NCBI GenBank assembly: GCA_963556495.2
Contig: OY747710.1
Span: forward strand, 34,455,000 to 34,518,999
DNA from: Valencia hispanica
Lineage: Eukaryota; Chordata; Actinopteri; Cyprinodontiformes; Valenciidae
Reading direction: 5' to 3'
DNA length: 64,000 nucleotides
Shown here: positions 23,686 through 35,879 of the stretch, in pieces
How positions within the stretch are numbered: position 1 is the first letter of the stretch
Layout: every line of letters starts with the position of its first letter
Notes under the pieces: generated by a model
Databases searched by the model: none
What the model saw: the letters and a program-made list of their open reading frames with translations, nothing else
Told to the model about the DNA's origin: nothing
Translations under genes and position numbers: made by a program

Positions 23686-26600
23686 TGGTGAGGAAAAAAT
23701 ATTTAACGTACAGCACAGAAGGCAACTAGATCTTGTCAAATTAAATTAATATTTCTTAAATAAATAAATTAAAACTTTCTTCTAGCTTTTTGAGGAAGGA
23801 CATGATCAAATTAATAGTTAATTCTTTGTATTATTATTATTTTATAATTAATTTCTCATTTGAAAAAATGGACACACTTTTTGAAATGAAATACATTAAA
23901 CATGACAGTGAAAAAACATGTTTTGTTGAAAATGTTTTAAACAAAATATTTAATTGCACAAAATTTACAACATCTGCTTAACTTGCATTTGGAATCTTTG
24001 GCCCCCCCACACAGAAACTGCAAACATGACAGATATATACCAACTATACTGCTGACATACTGCTCTTTTACACCTGCCACAGTATTGAAGGCCATAGTAC
24101 TACAGCACTGTGAAACAGGCGTGATGTTAGATTGTGAGACTTAGTATGGATTTGCTGTCACTTGGCCATGCGCAGGCTGTGACTGACTGATCGGTTGAAA
24201 TTCTCCCTGAGAGCTAAGCACTAAATGCTATCTCGATTGCTGAAGATAGTCTCCCTCTGTCTCTACCGTCCTCCACACACACAAGTGTGATTTACTTCTT
24301 ATGAAGCAGGTGGTAGTTTGTCTATGCACATGACAGATGATATGTATAATATGACGCCATGAACCTGGGTAAAAAAAACACACACAAGCACACAAGAGGG
24401 ATTTAAGCTTTTAAGGAGGAAATTATGACATTTTACACTCGGACTGTTCACTCTGTATCCATGTATTTTCATTATTTTGATGGCACAATTGTCAAAGTTG
24501 TGTCAAAGTTTGTGAACACACAAAGTTTTGACACAAAGTTTGTGTTAAAGTTTGAGCTTTAGAATTCAGACTAGGGCCAATACACTGCACTAGACCAGGT
24601 GCATGTTCTCCTTTGTTTTTAACCCAGTTTGATTGCTTTGGTTATTTAAAAAGACAACGTGTGTGTGATATGCATGCCTGCTGTCTCAGCAGATGTGTGC
24701 TACTTGCATGATCTAAAAAATAACAATATACATATTTTGGAACCCCTTTTCACTAATACCGCAGCAGTTTCCCCATCACCAGATCTAATCGAGTGGCTGC
24801 AAGTGCCTGCCACTTGTATGATATCCATCACATGTGACATCCACATTTGGTTATTGATAGTGTGTATGCTAATTCCCCTTTTATCACTTTAATGATGAAG
24901 AGGTGGAAGCTGCAAGTGAGAAAATGTGGCTGCCATCAAATCTACTCTGTTACTTTTATGAATAGTTTCTTCAAACTATTTTGATTTGACTATCCATCGT
25001 TCATGATGGGCCTGACACAATAGCCTTACCCTTACTATTTAAGTATTGTCTTTTCAAGTGAGATTATTATTATTATTATTATTATTGTTGTTTGTGTTGT
25101 TATGTACTTGTAAAACAGGAAATCTCAAACTCTAAGTTTAAAGGAACAAATCTGATTTTTGGACAACAGTTGATGAAAAAATCCTTTTAACTGAATTTAC
25201 CTACAACTTACAATCAAAAGAAAAATGTGATTTTATGCCTATTATTGTTTGCCTGTCAACCTAAGCCACTCAATTTTTTGACAGTAAAGTGTAATGAGCG
25301 AAGCTATTTTGAGAGCAAATGTAGAGTGTGAAAGGTGATACCCTGCTTAAATTAACCTGCCAACACCTAGGGTCTAAAGAATTATTTTTTGGTTTCATTT
25401 TTAATTTTTAGATACACGTACACCATTCTTACATTTTACAAAATACATGCCCTCAATAACCTCAAAAGTTAGTTGTTACTTGTTCACTTAACAGTTCAGT
25501 TATTTATTTAGTTTTGCTTAAAAAAAAAAAATCAAACCTGTGTACTGTTCAACGTTATTAAAGCAAGCACCCTTTTTGAGATAAAAATGAAGAACTTAAA
25601 TCTACATTGCATTTCATCAGTATTGGTGTAGTGTATGATCTACAATGATATTGAGATTGTACTATACATAACTCACACACTAATAATCATGTTTAAATGT
25701 TTCTTTTTTTTTTTACACAAACAAAATATTTGCTTTTGGGCATTTTCCTCTATTCTAAAGCGGTGCTTTGTACAGGGTTTTAGAAAGGTACTGGAATGTT
25801 CCAAAGAATTTTCACCCAAAACACATCTAGCTTCTGACATGTCACATCCATTGACTAAATGCCTTCACAAAATGACCCTTTTGCTCTGCTGAGGTTTTTA
25901 TTTCCCCCCCAAAAAAAAAAAGAAATTACAAAAAGATATGCTATTATTCAGTGTCAAAGCAACATGCTAAACGAGGACTGGGTCTGTATTGATTTGCAGA
26001 CCTAGATCAAAGTCCAGACTTCAAGAATTACTTGTGCAAAGTAATGCATAGTAAAAATTCACTTTTATATTCTAAATGTGAAAGGGGACATGCTATATAA
26101 AGTTCTAACCTTTCTCACATGGACTGAAATGAGAAGACTTCTCTAAACAGAGTAAGACAGCTTGAGAGGTACCGTGTTCTCATTGGCCCAATTAGACTAA
26201 AAGTATTGTGCTCTCCCTAGGTGCTAACTTGCTAAATGGGAAATTAGACCATAAAGATAAGGTTGCGTCAGAGGATGTTTAGGGTCTCAGAATAGTGCTT
26301 TCAGCACCACTGTGCAACACTGCCTGAATAGAATTAATGAACCCTCTGTGGCAGGCTCCTGATGCATTTTTAAACACCTTCTTTTGATTTCTGCAATGAC
26401 ATTTTGATTGCATTTGTTTCAGCAATAACTATGTGAGAGAGAGCAAGGGTGACAGGCACAATTATAGCAAAATAGAGAGGGAGAGATCACATCCCCTAGA
26501 AATAAATACATCAGTGTCATGGCAAAACTATTCTGACATAACTTGTAAAGACAGACATCACATTCAATATGAGGCCAGAAATAATAGGTTTGCAGCGAAC

Positions 26601-27395
26601 TATAACTGACTGTGAACTGTGAAGACTTGTCTTGAACTATAAAAGTTACCCAGTTATAGTTTATAAACAATAAAAAAATATTAATTACCTTTATTCAAAG
26701 GACATTTCACATTAAAAAACAATTTAAGCAACCATGTTTTAAATCTACTAGGTGTAGTAAATACACAGATACACTTTCCAGTGGGAAAGTCTTTAGGCAT
26801 GCAAGGATGACAATCTAGCAGTAGCATACGAATGTAAAAAAATAAAGCATACATACTTAGAAAAACAGTATACATAGTTTTCACATTCAATATAAAGGTA
26901 AGCACAATATTGGTAGTGGTTAGTATCCAACCTCAGTAAATGTGGGTGCATTCAAAAGTGCAGTTCACCACAATCCAACAAAGGCCAAAACGTTGCAGAA
27001 AACTCTTAGACTTTATCCGTTTATTGTTTAACAAATTTTGATTGCAGAGGTTTTAATAACTTTCCCATTTGAAAATCGTACAAACTTATAACCTAACACC
27101 AACCTAGGGTGCTGTCTAAAAGAAAATGCTGAATACAACTGAACAATAGCAAAGGCTGACTAGAGAACATAAAAAAATTGAATTGTGCTATGTTCGTTTT
27201 ATAAATTATCACTAGGAATGTTTAAAAAATAGATTTTTCTGATTTGGAGCCATGAGAAACTACTTTGGATATTGGGAGAAAAGAGAAAGTGCCCTGTATG
27301 GTGGATACTCTGTATTCATGATGACAAGTAATTTGAAAAACAATATTCAACACTTGCAGACAAACCAATATGATATACACAGTTTCCGAAATCCT
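23686..27395. other. Unique A/T-rich DNA
   Basis: No gene found. There is a short (ATT)n run at about 25062-25087 and a local 'caaagtttgtg' repetition at about 24490-24550. The stretch 26140-26460 looks more complex ('ggcccaattagactaaaag', 'tttgattgcatttgtttcag') and could be a conserved non-coding element, on weak grounds. Confidence 0.35.
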
Positions 27396-27512
27396 GCGAT
27401 GGACTGGTGACCTGTCTAGGGATACCCCGCCTCTCGCACCGAGATAGAAACCAGCCCCCTCGCAACCCTGCAAAGGATGGATGGGTACAGATAATAGATG
27501 GATGGAGTTTCC
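27396..27512 (+). repeat. Teleost interspersed repeat with GGAT tail
   Basis: Reads 'cctgcgatggactggtgacc', then 'taccccgcctctcgcaccga', then 'cgcaaccctgcaaaggatgg' and a (GGAT)-type tail. This is a common short repeat in teleosts. Word 'agtttccgaaatc' occurs on both sides (27379-27392 and 27507-27519), which looks like a target-site duplication. Confidence 0.75.
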
Positions 27513-27519
27513 GAAATCA

Positions 27520-28883
27520 GTGTAGGCAACTGCATCAAAAACCTTTGACCAATCAGGAAAAACAATACAGAATTTATAGTAATTATGCATCAGTAATGTC
27601 AATCATCACTTTAACAGCAGTCACAATTGTAGTGTTGTCAAATAATTTACCTTTTGTCAAATGTTTTTTGTTGTTCACTTCTAAGCTTTTCAAGAACTTA
27701 GATAGATACAAAGAATAATGTTGCTTTGCTAACCACTGGTGCCCTGATATCTTAATAAAGACAAACGTATAGGAGAAAATAGAACAGGAAATAGTGTATT
27801 TTTATTTCTTTGTGCAAAAGGATAATGAGCACCACAGACCTTCATAGCACATTGTTTTTAATTTTTTTTAATTGCATCATCCCAGCTCTCATCAGGGGTG
27901 GCGACCCTAGAAGTGGCGTCTGAGGTCACTTGCAGAAGCAGCCTTTGAAGCCCAGACATTTACCTCTCTCCCTCTCCCTACCACTCAGTGGGGCCTTGAA
28001 TTGCAAATTGTTTTAAAACACGCATAATGAGCATGGTGGCAAAATGTAGAGGCTCTTTGTATTTTCCTCACTCAGCCTTTAGCAGAACTAAATGAGTTAA
28101 GATGGGTCTATTGAATTACAAATGATTATTTTACTTACTCCTACCCAGCACATGCATAATGAGAGAGAAAAGAAGACTGAGGAGAGGTTCCAGTGATTGT
28201 GACAGTAGGGATTGGGAACCATAGGCATGACCAGCTACACACTAGTTATTTAAATTATAGTACCTGATGTTTTTGTTGGGAATACTGTCAGACTGTAATC
28301 TTATCCAGAAGGAAACGTTTTTTATTGTAGGACGACATTTTGTTTAAATAGATATTCTTTGATTGCTGGTTTCCATGCATACAAATTCTGTCTTTGTTCT
28401 TAAATTACAATCAGTCGACTGGTATTTGTTTTCTCAAGTATTTGTTTTTTTATGGAGATAGCAAAGACTTTTGGTAAGGTAATGTAATGTATTAATGTAC
28501 TTGTTATGGATAAAAAGGTGTAAAAGGCTGCCAGCAAAGAACTCAAATTGCACCATCATTGTCAGATACTCCAAAAACATGGACGATTCAGTAGGGACAA
28601 CATTGTAAAATTTAATGATTCTGTTTTGTTTTGTAGAATATTTTCACTGTTATGCTCCCTCTATACCTTAGAAATTCATTAAATAATTTGAGTTACAACA
28701 ACACTTAATTTCCCTCTGAGATCAATACAGTATTTTTGAATATCCCAGTAAACGAACAAGGGCAGGCTCTAGCGGGGATTGTCTAGTATCTGCTATTTTT
28801 CAATTTACTTTCTCTTGCATCTCATACCACGAATACAACATAGATAATAGAATACATGGAAACTCCCACTTCTTACATCTTAA
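27520..28883. other. Unique DNA; possible conserved element at 27880-28210
   Basis: No gene. The part 27880-28210 has words like 'ttgaattgcaaattgtttt' and 'cgcataatgagcatggtgg' that are typical in style of developmental enhancers. A LINE-tail-like text 'taatttccctctgagatcaa' occurs near 28706. Both are tentative. Confidence 0.3.
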
Positions 28884-29470
28884 AGGGGGGTATTATGCAA
28901 AATGGACTTTCTGAAGCTTAATATCCTGAGAACCTGTCTTTCCCTCATTAAAAACATGCCTGAAGTGTTGCTCTGACCCATTCACTCATGTTAGAGTAAT
29001 CTTTGAGTCTCTGCTGGTAGTTCTCGGGGTTGCTGAAATGCCTGCTCCCACATATCCCCGCCTTTTCCACCCATCTCCTCCTCTGACCTTACGTACTCAG
29101 CCGAGAGCCTCGCCCCTGCAGAGCTCCCCTGCCTACCCCTGTCCGTCCCCACCTCACAAAACTCCAGCTGAGTCCCAGGTGCAGTAATTATAACACACCA
29201 GCTGCGCGTCTTTTGTGGGATTTTTTGTTCCGACTCTGTGCAAGCTGCGATGATGCACGGTATGTGACAAACTGAAGGGGGAGTGCCAGAAAGAGTAGGA
29301 GGGTCTTAGACAGGCACAGGCTAAAATCATGGCGTCCAATACGGAAGTAAATTTCTTTAAAGGTGGATTTGGATATATGACGGACTTTTAAAAGACTTAA
29401 GGTGACAATTTTATTGAAGTGTGCTATAGAAGGGTAATATGTGCCTGGAAGAAGCATAATACTCCCCCCT
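28884..29470 (+). mobile_element. TTAA-flanked MITE, copy 1
   Basis: 587 bp with inverted ends AGGGGGGTATTATGC and (right) GCATAATACTCCCCCCT, flanked on both sides by TTAA (28880-28883 and 29471-29474). TTAA target duplication is known for piggyBac and Kolobok elements. No transposase is encoded, so it is a non-autonomous element. A second copy in inverted orientation lies at 49597-50203. Confidence 0.92.
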
Positions 29471-29474
29471 TTAA

Positions 29475-29794
29475 ACCATCTTAAAATATGGCTCCTGGGA
29501 AGCCAAAAATGTCAACACGACCATTTTAAAAATGTTGTTTTAAGGTTTTATGGTCTGTTACATACTTTTTAGTAGTATGACATTTGCTCGTTCCTTTTCT
29601 TTGTTATTATTTTTTGTGTTTTAACACCAACGTGCCAGTGGGACTAGAGATGGAAATGAGCAATTTGGCTATAATCTCATGTATTTACATGCTAATCTTC
29701 ATTCATTTATATTGTCCCATTTTTAAAAATAAACTCAGTCATCAGATGGAGCAAGCTTAGAGTTGTACTAAACAATTACAGCACATTTTCTTAC
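29475..29794. other. No recognisable feature
   Basis: About 320 bp of A/T-rich DNA between the MITE and an L2 fragment. Confidence 0.5.
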
Positions 29795-30405
29795 AAATTC
29801 ATTTCAATATAGTCTATTTTTACAGTGCCAATTCACAATAAATGTCATCTCAAGGCACTTTACAAAAAAAACTAATTATTCTATACTAATTCAAAGTCAA
29901 TTGCATGCATTCCAAATTGATGTGATTGACCAAACAATGCAGTCAAGTTCATTTTATCATTCAAATCTGTTCAAGCAGTTTTCTTAGCAAAGGAAACTTA
30001 GCATATTGCATCGAGTCACTGACTTAAAGCATTCACTGTTCCTGGGTGAGCATGTAGCGACAGTGGACTGTCGCTTGCATTGTGTCATTGATTTTGCAGC
30101 AATCCCTCATACTGACCATTCATGTAGAGACAGGAGAAAGAAAAGTTCGGTTATACCAGGAAGAAACGTCCAGCAGAACATGCCTCAGTGTGAGTGGCCA
30201 TCTGCCACAATGGACTGGGGATTCAAAAAGACAGAGCATACACACACAAAAACACAGAAGCACTGATTCAGGAGTTCTTTCTATTTTAAAGAAAATCCAA
30301 AAAGTTAATGACTGTAGTAACTTCTCTAGTGTCTTTTTCTTGGAGAGAAACACAGATAAGCAGATAAGCTCTCTGCCAGTTTTCAAGTCTGTATGACGAA
30401 AGAGT
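29795..30405 (-). mobile_element. L2 LINE 3'UTR fragment
   Basis: Matches the 3'UTR of the LINE at 7429-12060: 'aaatgtcatctcaaggcact', 'gcaatccctcatactgacc', 'catgtagagacaggagaaag', 'ggaagaaacgtccagcagaa' and 'tggccatctgccacaatgga'. Same orientation, diverged, no coding part left. Confidence 0.8.
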
Positions 30406-32405
30406 GCACATACTCTACAAAATACCAGGTTGTTCTCTCAACCCAACCATTGGGTTAAAACTGTTGGGCAATGTCACCGGGTAATCTTAACTATTGTTGG
30501 GTAGTTAAATCCCACCCAGCTATTGGGTTACTAGCCGTGTCAGTGTCGTTTACCAGACCAGACTACAGTAACCCCACCAATGGGTAAAAGTAACCCAGCT
30601 GCTGAGTTTATAATCATATTGAAAGCTTCATCTTCCTCTGAATGAGCGATTTCACGACAGACAAAGGGGCAGGATCTGGAGTAAAAATGAGCAAGGTATG
30701 TTTCTTTTTATCTATATATAAAATATATTTTTATTAATTAATTTAGCTAATAACTCAACAGTAATGCTGGAATAATATAGGTGTAGCCTATTGATCCATC
30801 TTTTTTTTCGTTTATTATTGGATAGTAGTGACTAGCAGATATTACTTGTTCTTTCTTATGCTATCAATATCATTTGATTATTATATTTATATGACGAATT
30901 GTCAGCAACAAATGTTGTAATTGGTGTCATGGTGAATTTTTTTTACGCTTTTTTCCTTCAAAACCTATTTCAACTGTCTACTCTGCTCAAAAAAAAACTG
31001 AGATATTTCATCAAAATATAACCATATCCCACCCCGTTTTAACGACAGTATGTTAGAAAACGGACAGCAGGGGTACTAATTAAAAGCACCCAGAGTTTCC
31101 TACTCCCAGCGTCTTTCTGTTATTCCAGCTTGAAAATGTCACTTCAGACCTATTTAGATACCAATAGGCAAACAAACAGAATAATCATCCCTTTTTCACC
31201 AGTATAACACCCGGTCTAGGTTTTATTTATTCAAAAAAAGGAAAACACCCGACAATCAAAAAAAAAGAAAATAACGTTGGATGACAGAACTGTCAGCGCA
31301 GCATTAAAATATTTTAAACCAACTGAGGTGCTGTTAACACAAGCACTGTTATTTTTTTAGTTTTTCTTTTGCGGTCTTTTTCAGATTCTTTGTTCTGAGG
31401 AGAAACAGTCAGCTCTGCCACTTTAAGAAACAGTCTAATTTAAAAGTAATATTGATAGCGTTATAAGTAATAATGATGGTAAAAGAGGATACATTAACTG
31501 TGTAATTATGAGCATAGTTTTAACAGTTTGACTAAAATTGAACCCGCAGTATGATTCTCTTGTGTAGTGACAGTTAATGGGAACATCGAGGTTTACGTTA
31601 ATTTACAGCCGTCAACAATGCCGCAAAAATTGTTAAACAATGTAGTACTTACCAGTGTTGACCATGTTGGGAAAAAAACTGAAAGCTTAATACCTAGTCA
31701 TGCCTCAAGAAACGCCCAATTCCTTTATAATCCACAAATGAAACCAAAAGGTTATCCCTGGTGCACAACCGGTAGGCTATGACATATAGGGGCTGCTGTT
31801 TTACACAGTTCAAAATTAACAGCAGTAATTTTGATTATTTATCTTTTCCTACGAGTAAGAAAGAAAGAAAGTGGGGACTCGTTTTTCAAAGTCATATTTC
31901 TCTCCATATTATTTATTCATTTATAATTTTCAGCTTTAAATAAATATTTACTTAGCAAGCTACATACTTAACTAACAGGCTAAATATTTTGTTAGGAGCT
32001 AAATGTTGTAAACTAAATATTTATCTTCTAAAAAAATTGTTTGTAAGCTAACTTTATAAATGGCACCCTATAGCCATAATGTTTAAAAAAAGATGAAATC
32101 CATATACTGAAAAAAAACAAAAAACGATTAAAAGAACAACAAATAAAAGAGACCAGATACCAGAGAAAATACTAAAATCATCTGATTATTAGACAACAGT
32201 ACCAGTGTTTGTAAAGCTCTGACTGACAATGTACGATACTTGGTCATCAACACAGACATAATCAAACTTGAAGCATTTAATCTGCCAAGGAATTTGAGCA
32301 TACTTGAAGAGAATTCACACAAGTTGTTACAAATATTTTATATACTTTACAGCAAGATAAATACTGCCATCGATGCTGTTATTAGATGTTAAATGTTATT
32401 TAGTA

Positions 32406-32596
32406 TTTTTTTAAAGGTTTTGTGGCCACAGTGGCCTTTATTGATAGTGGATAGGTTACAAAAAGGGGAGAGAAGTGGGATAGAGACACTCGGTAAATGT
32501 CAGCGGGCCGGAGTTGAACCTGGGACGATTGCTTCGAGGACTAAGCCTCTGAACACGGGGTGCCCGTCTCAAACCACTGCGCCACGCGACGCCCCA
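32406..32596 (-). mobile_element. tRNA-derived SINE
   Basis: On the minus strand it starts 'tggggcgtcgcgtggcgcag', with A-box-like 'tggcgcagtgg' and B-box-like 'ggttcaactcc' spaced as in a tRNA promoter, then a tRNA-unrelated body and an A-rich 3' end. It is flanked by the 10-bp direct repeat TTATTTAGTA (32396-32405 and 32597-32606), so it arrived by retrotransposition. The right duplication abuts the CACTG element exactly. Confidence 0.85.
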
Positions 32597-32892
32597 TTAT
32601 TTAGTACACTGTTAGACCTGACTGTAAAAACAGCAGTAATATACCACTTATCAGCCAGTATGAAACTGTAAATACATTGTGTGGTAAGAAGCTGTAATTT
32701 CCATTGCATAATGGGAAGAATAACCCAAAATACAGTATTTAACTTTTTTTTCAAAAAATGTTGTATGGTACTGTATTTTTTCCCGCTTCAAATGATCAGT
32801 TAACAGATATTCATCCATGAAGAAGCAGCACTATGCTCACCTTCCACCGATTCTTGTTTTAAATTAACTGTAACTTGAGATGACTTTTGCAG

Positions 32893-32997
32893 TGGACGGA
32901 GAACGTGTGACCTCTGCCGGACACCGTCAAGTGCAACTTCATCCAACCAGTCGATTTCCTGAATTCTGTGTGTCTGAAGAGGAGCAACCCATTGGAA
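32893..32997 (+). pseudogene. Possible upstream exon of inner gene
   Basis: Preceded by a good acceptor 'gacttttgcag' and followed by GTACGT. One frame is open throughout (starting 'DGERVTSAGHRQVQL'). It lies upstream of the zinc-finger exon but a donor and acceptor match with that exon was not shown. It could be a 5'UTR exon. Confidence 0.3.
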
Positions 32998-33196
32998 GTA
33001 CGTTTGGGCCAATACACTGACATTTTAAAGTTTAAGTTAAATTGTTGGGAAGACAGGAGGTTTACTTCAGAAAAAAAAAATATCTGCAATCTATCCCATC
33101 TGGGGCAGGCTACATGAGTACGAACGTTTACAGGCATAGCCTACCTCTGAAAGATGCAGCCGATAGCTGAAAAAGCTAGGCGCGAGTTAAGTGGCG

Positions 33197-34154
33197 ATGT
33201 ATTGTTGTAAGCATTGTAGCTACCGCACAGCTCATGTCAGCACCTTTTTAGGTCATGTTAAAAGTCACAGAAACTTGGCTAACTACAGGTTTTCATGTGG
33301 CATCGAGGTGTGCAACACAACAGCCATGCAGCTGAGCCAGTCTGGAATCGCAACAGTGCTCCTCCTAATGATGCACTTCCTGGAAAAAGAGGACTCCATC
33401 TTTCTTTTGGCAGATGTAAGTAGGCACATTTTATCTTGTGAAATGACATGCATGGAATAAAATATTTAATTTACTGGACTTTTTGGCCCAACTAGTCACT
33501 GCTCAACTTTAAAATTAAAGTAATCCCATTTTTTGTATCTTTAAGATAAATGCAACAAAGCTGTCAATTGAAGCAGAGATGACCCTGCCAGCCACACCAA
33601 GACTGATACTGCTTGGTAAGATGAGATTTCCCCCTGATAATGTATGTAGAAGAATGTCTTAAGTATGACTTTCAAGATGTGCAATGTGTGTTTTTTGTTT
33701 TTAAGGGAACACAATTCTCTCAGCCACGAAATGGATGGTGAGCATGGAAGGAAGAGTTGCCTACGTTTTAGAAGAGCATCTGGGCTTCGCAGATGCTCTG
33801 TCAGTATTCTTTGATGCTTCTATGTTTTTAACATAGAGTACCAGGAGCCTGCATGTGCAACCCTCGAGCTCATTCAATGGCAAGTCCCTCTTATCACACA
33901 TCTCTGTCAACTTCTTAAATTTTCAGTCTCAAAGCTGTCACAAGCCATGTAGATATAATGTATAGCTATTAACAGACAATTCTTTTTATATTTTTCATAG
34001 ATTCTTCACCAGGGTCAATCCAGAAGAGGGAACGAAGTGCTCTGCAAAAGTGGGGACAACTCATAAGACGAAGAGGAAGGTGGAGCCTGTCAACAGCAGG
34101 GTTTCCTCCTTCCACTACCAGCTAACGGATTTTGAATGGAAAAACTTGGATTAG
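33197..34154 (+). pseudogene. Spliced C2H2-finger gene of inner element
   Basis: Four exons read by splice signals: 33197-33415, 33546-33615, 33706-33879 and 34001-34154. The first three junctions keep phase (GTAAGT, GTAAGA donors; ttaag and tttaag acceptors). Exon 1 starts 'MYCCKHCSYRTAHVS' and gives a perfect C-x2-C-x12-H-x3-H finger followed by 'FSCGIEVCN'. Exons 2-4 read 'LSIEAEMTLPATPRLILLG', 'VAYVLEEHLGFADALSVFF', then, past a one-base frameshift near 33820, 'FNIEYQEPACATLELIQ', and 'RVNPEEGTKCSAKVG'. The exon 3 donor is GC and degenerate. Stop TAG at 34152-34154. I do not recognise the family; it may be a transposase-like or accessory protein. Confidence 0.6.
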
Positions 34155-34594
34155 GTGAGTTGTCTTTGTCTGACCAGAAAACTCTCCCTCCTACACCAAG
34201 GGGAGTTTTCAATGGCATTTGATGCAATTAAACTTTATTGTTTTTGACTAGGTTTCGGTGACGGTGGTATCTAGTCAGACTTAAGTTGTAAATTATGTTC
34301 AGTTTGGATCAAATATTCATGGTTGAGAGTGTCATTTAACAGCCATTCTGAATATTCTGAATAGTACATTTGTATTTTTATGTATAATTTCTAAACAAGT
34401 AGCAATGAAAGTTAATGTAGTCCTTTCTTCAATTTAATGTTTTTATGTTATCTGTCTGCAGATCATAAGAGAAATTGCAGACAGGAAGAGTCATCCTTCC
34501 TGTGCCACCTACAACACAACTCTAACTGCCTGTTTGCCACCAACAATGCAACTGAGCTGCAGCTATGTAATCCAGCTTTTGCCACCAACAACAC

Positions 34595-34636
<42 letters not shown>
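34595..34636. repeat. (CA)n microsatellite
   Basis: About 20 CA units, inside the inner element. A second, interrupted CA-rich stretch lies at 35110-35160. Confidence 0.95.
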
Positions 34637-34640
<4 letters not shown>

Positions 34641-34697
34641 AATACAATGCACAAATATATGAACACACACATAGACTATAACAGAGACGACCCCCGC

Positions 34698-35051
34698 GTT
34701 CTAAAACTTAGACTCCGGAAACATTTCCCCCATGTTACAGCCCCAACCACTTTTCGAAAATTGCTAATATCTCATTTGAAACACCGTACTGACACAATCA
34801 GCTACCCCAGTGATCATAACCACTGAATGTTTATTTTAAGACCATAAACTGCAAGTAACAAAAAAGTTGATTGATCATTTTTATGATAAAAAAAAAAAAT
34901 CCACTAAGATAGGGAAAATGTAGTCGTTATGAGCACTGGGGTAGCTGATTATGTCCAGGCAGTGTTTAAATTGCAAGATATTGGCCATTTTTGAAAGTGA
35001 ATTGGGGCCGTAACATGGACAAAAATGGTTTCTGAGATTAGGTTGTAGAAC
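34698..35051. mobile_element. Fold-back MITE (long palindrome)
   Basis: Two arms of about 170 bp are inverted copies: 'atgttacagccccaa' and 'atcagctaccccagtg' on the left match 'ttggggccgtaacat' and 'cactggggtagctgat' on the right, and the outer ends 'gttctaaaactta' / 'taggttgtagaac' also pair. The loop near 34875-34905 is A-rich. No coding capacity. Single-stranded, it would form a hairpin of about 350 nt. Confidence 0.85.
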
Positions 35052-35879
35052 ACTGGGTGGTCATGACTCACAAACATGTGTGCTCAGACGTGTGTACGGC
35101 AGACATGCATGCGAGCGCACACACACACGCACACACAGGCACACACAAACATATGCACACACAAACAAAGGTACACACTTTTGATGCAATTTAAGCTCTT
35201 TTGTTTTTCAATTGTGTTTGAGTGAATTGTATCTATTCAAACTTAAATTTTAAATGATCTATTTTTTTTATTATATCCCTGAATTGTACTTTTGTGGTGT
35301 TATAAAGTTAGTTGCAAGTTAGTGCAGCCAGTTACACACAATAAATGTGTATGTTTTTTTTATTTAAAAGTCTCAGAAGTGCATTATTTTATTTATTTGA
35401 AAAAAACAATTTTACAGTACAATACTGTAAATTAGAATATTTACAGTAAAAAGCCACATTCTGTCTTTACAGTAACTCTTTACTACTGTAAATATGAAAT
35501 ACAGTTCCGCTACTGTATTATAGGATTACAGTAACTTACTGGCAACATTGTTGCCAGTGAGTTACTGTAGAAAACACTTGAAAAGGTCTAACAGTGTATT
35601 TAATGTATGAAAAATATACTGATCCAGTTGTAGCAAGTTAGGACATGTCTTACTGCATGTTAAATCATATCTCGAGATCATAAAACAACCGAATCCAAAC
35701 ATGATTTTAAGACGACTCGAAGCAAAAAAGTATCACATCGAACCCTGTACATAGTAATTTTAAAGTGTAACGGACTGATGATAAAAAAATAGTGTATAGC
35801 AATTTAATTGTATCTATTTTGTTATATTGATAAATATGTTTTACAGACTAAAAAATATCATGATTGCTTGTGTATTTTT

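Larger units (their letters stand above)
32607..35596 (+). mobile_element. Inner CACTG-ended DNA transposon (3.0 kb)
   Basis: Terminal inverted repeats CACTGTTAGACCT (32607-32619) and AGGTCTAACAGTG (35584-35596) match exactly, with TA on each side. Sub-terminal DNA is rich in ACTGTAA words, and the right end has the palindrome 'ggcaacattgttgcc'. CACTR ends are typical of EnSpm/CACTA elements, but a TA target is not decisive and the gene inside is not a CACTA transposase I recognise. It sits inside the outer element and holds a spliced gene, a CA microsatellite and a fold-back MITE. Confidence 0.75.

Noticed and set aside
29154..29457. Minus-strand frames of 61 and 89 codons
   Set aside because: They lie wholly inside the TTAA-flanked MITE and have no counterpart domain.
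32406..32596. A tRNA gene on the minus strand
   Set aside because: It has tRNA-like A and B boxes but no proper cloverleaf end, is followed by a non-tRNA body with A-rich tail, and has target duplications, so it is a SINE.
34437..34826. 129-codon frame with a poly-His/Thr tract
   Set aside because: It crosses the (CA)n microsatellite and the left arm of the fold-back MITE, so it is not a gene.
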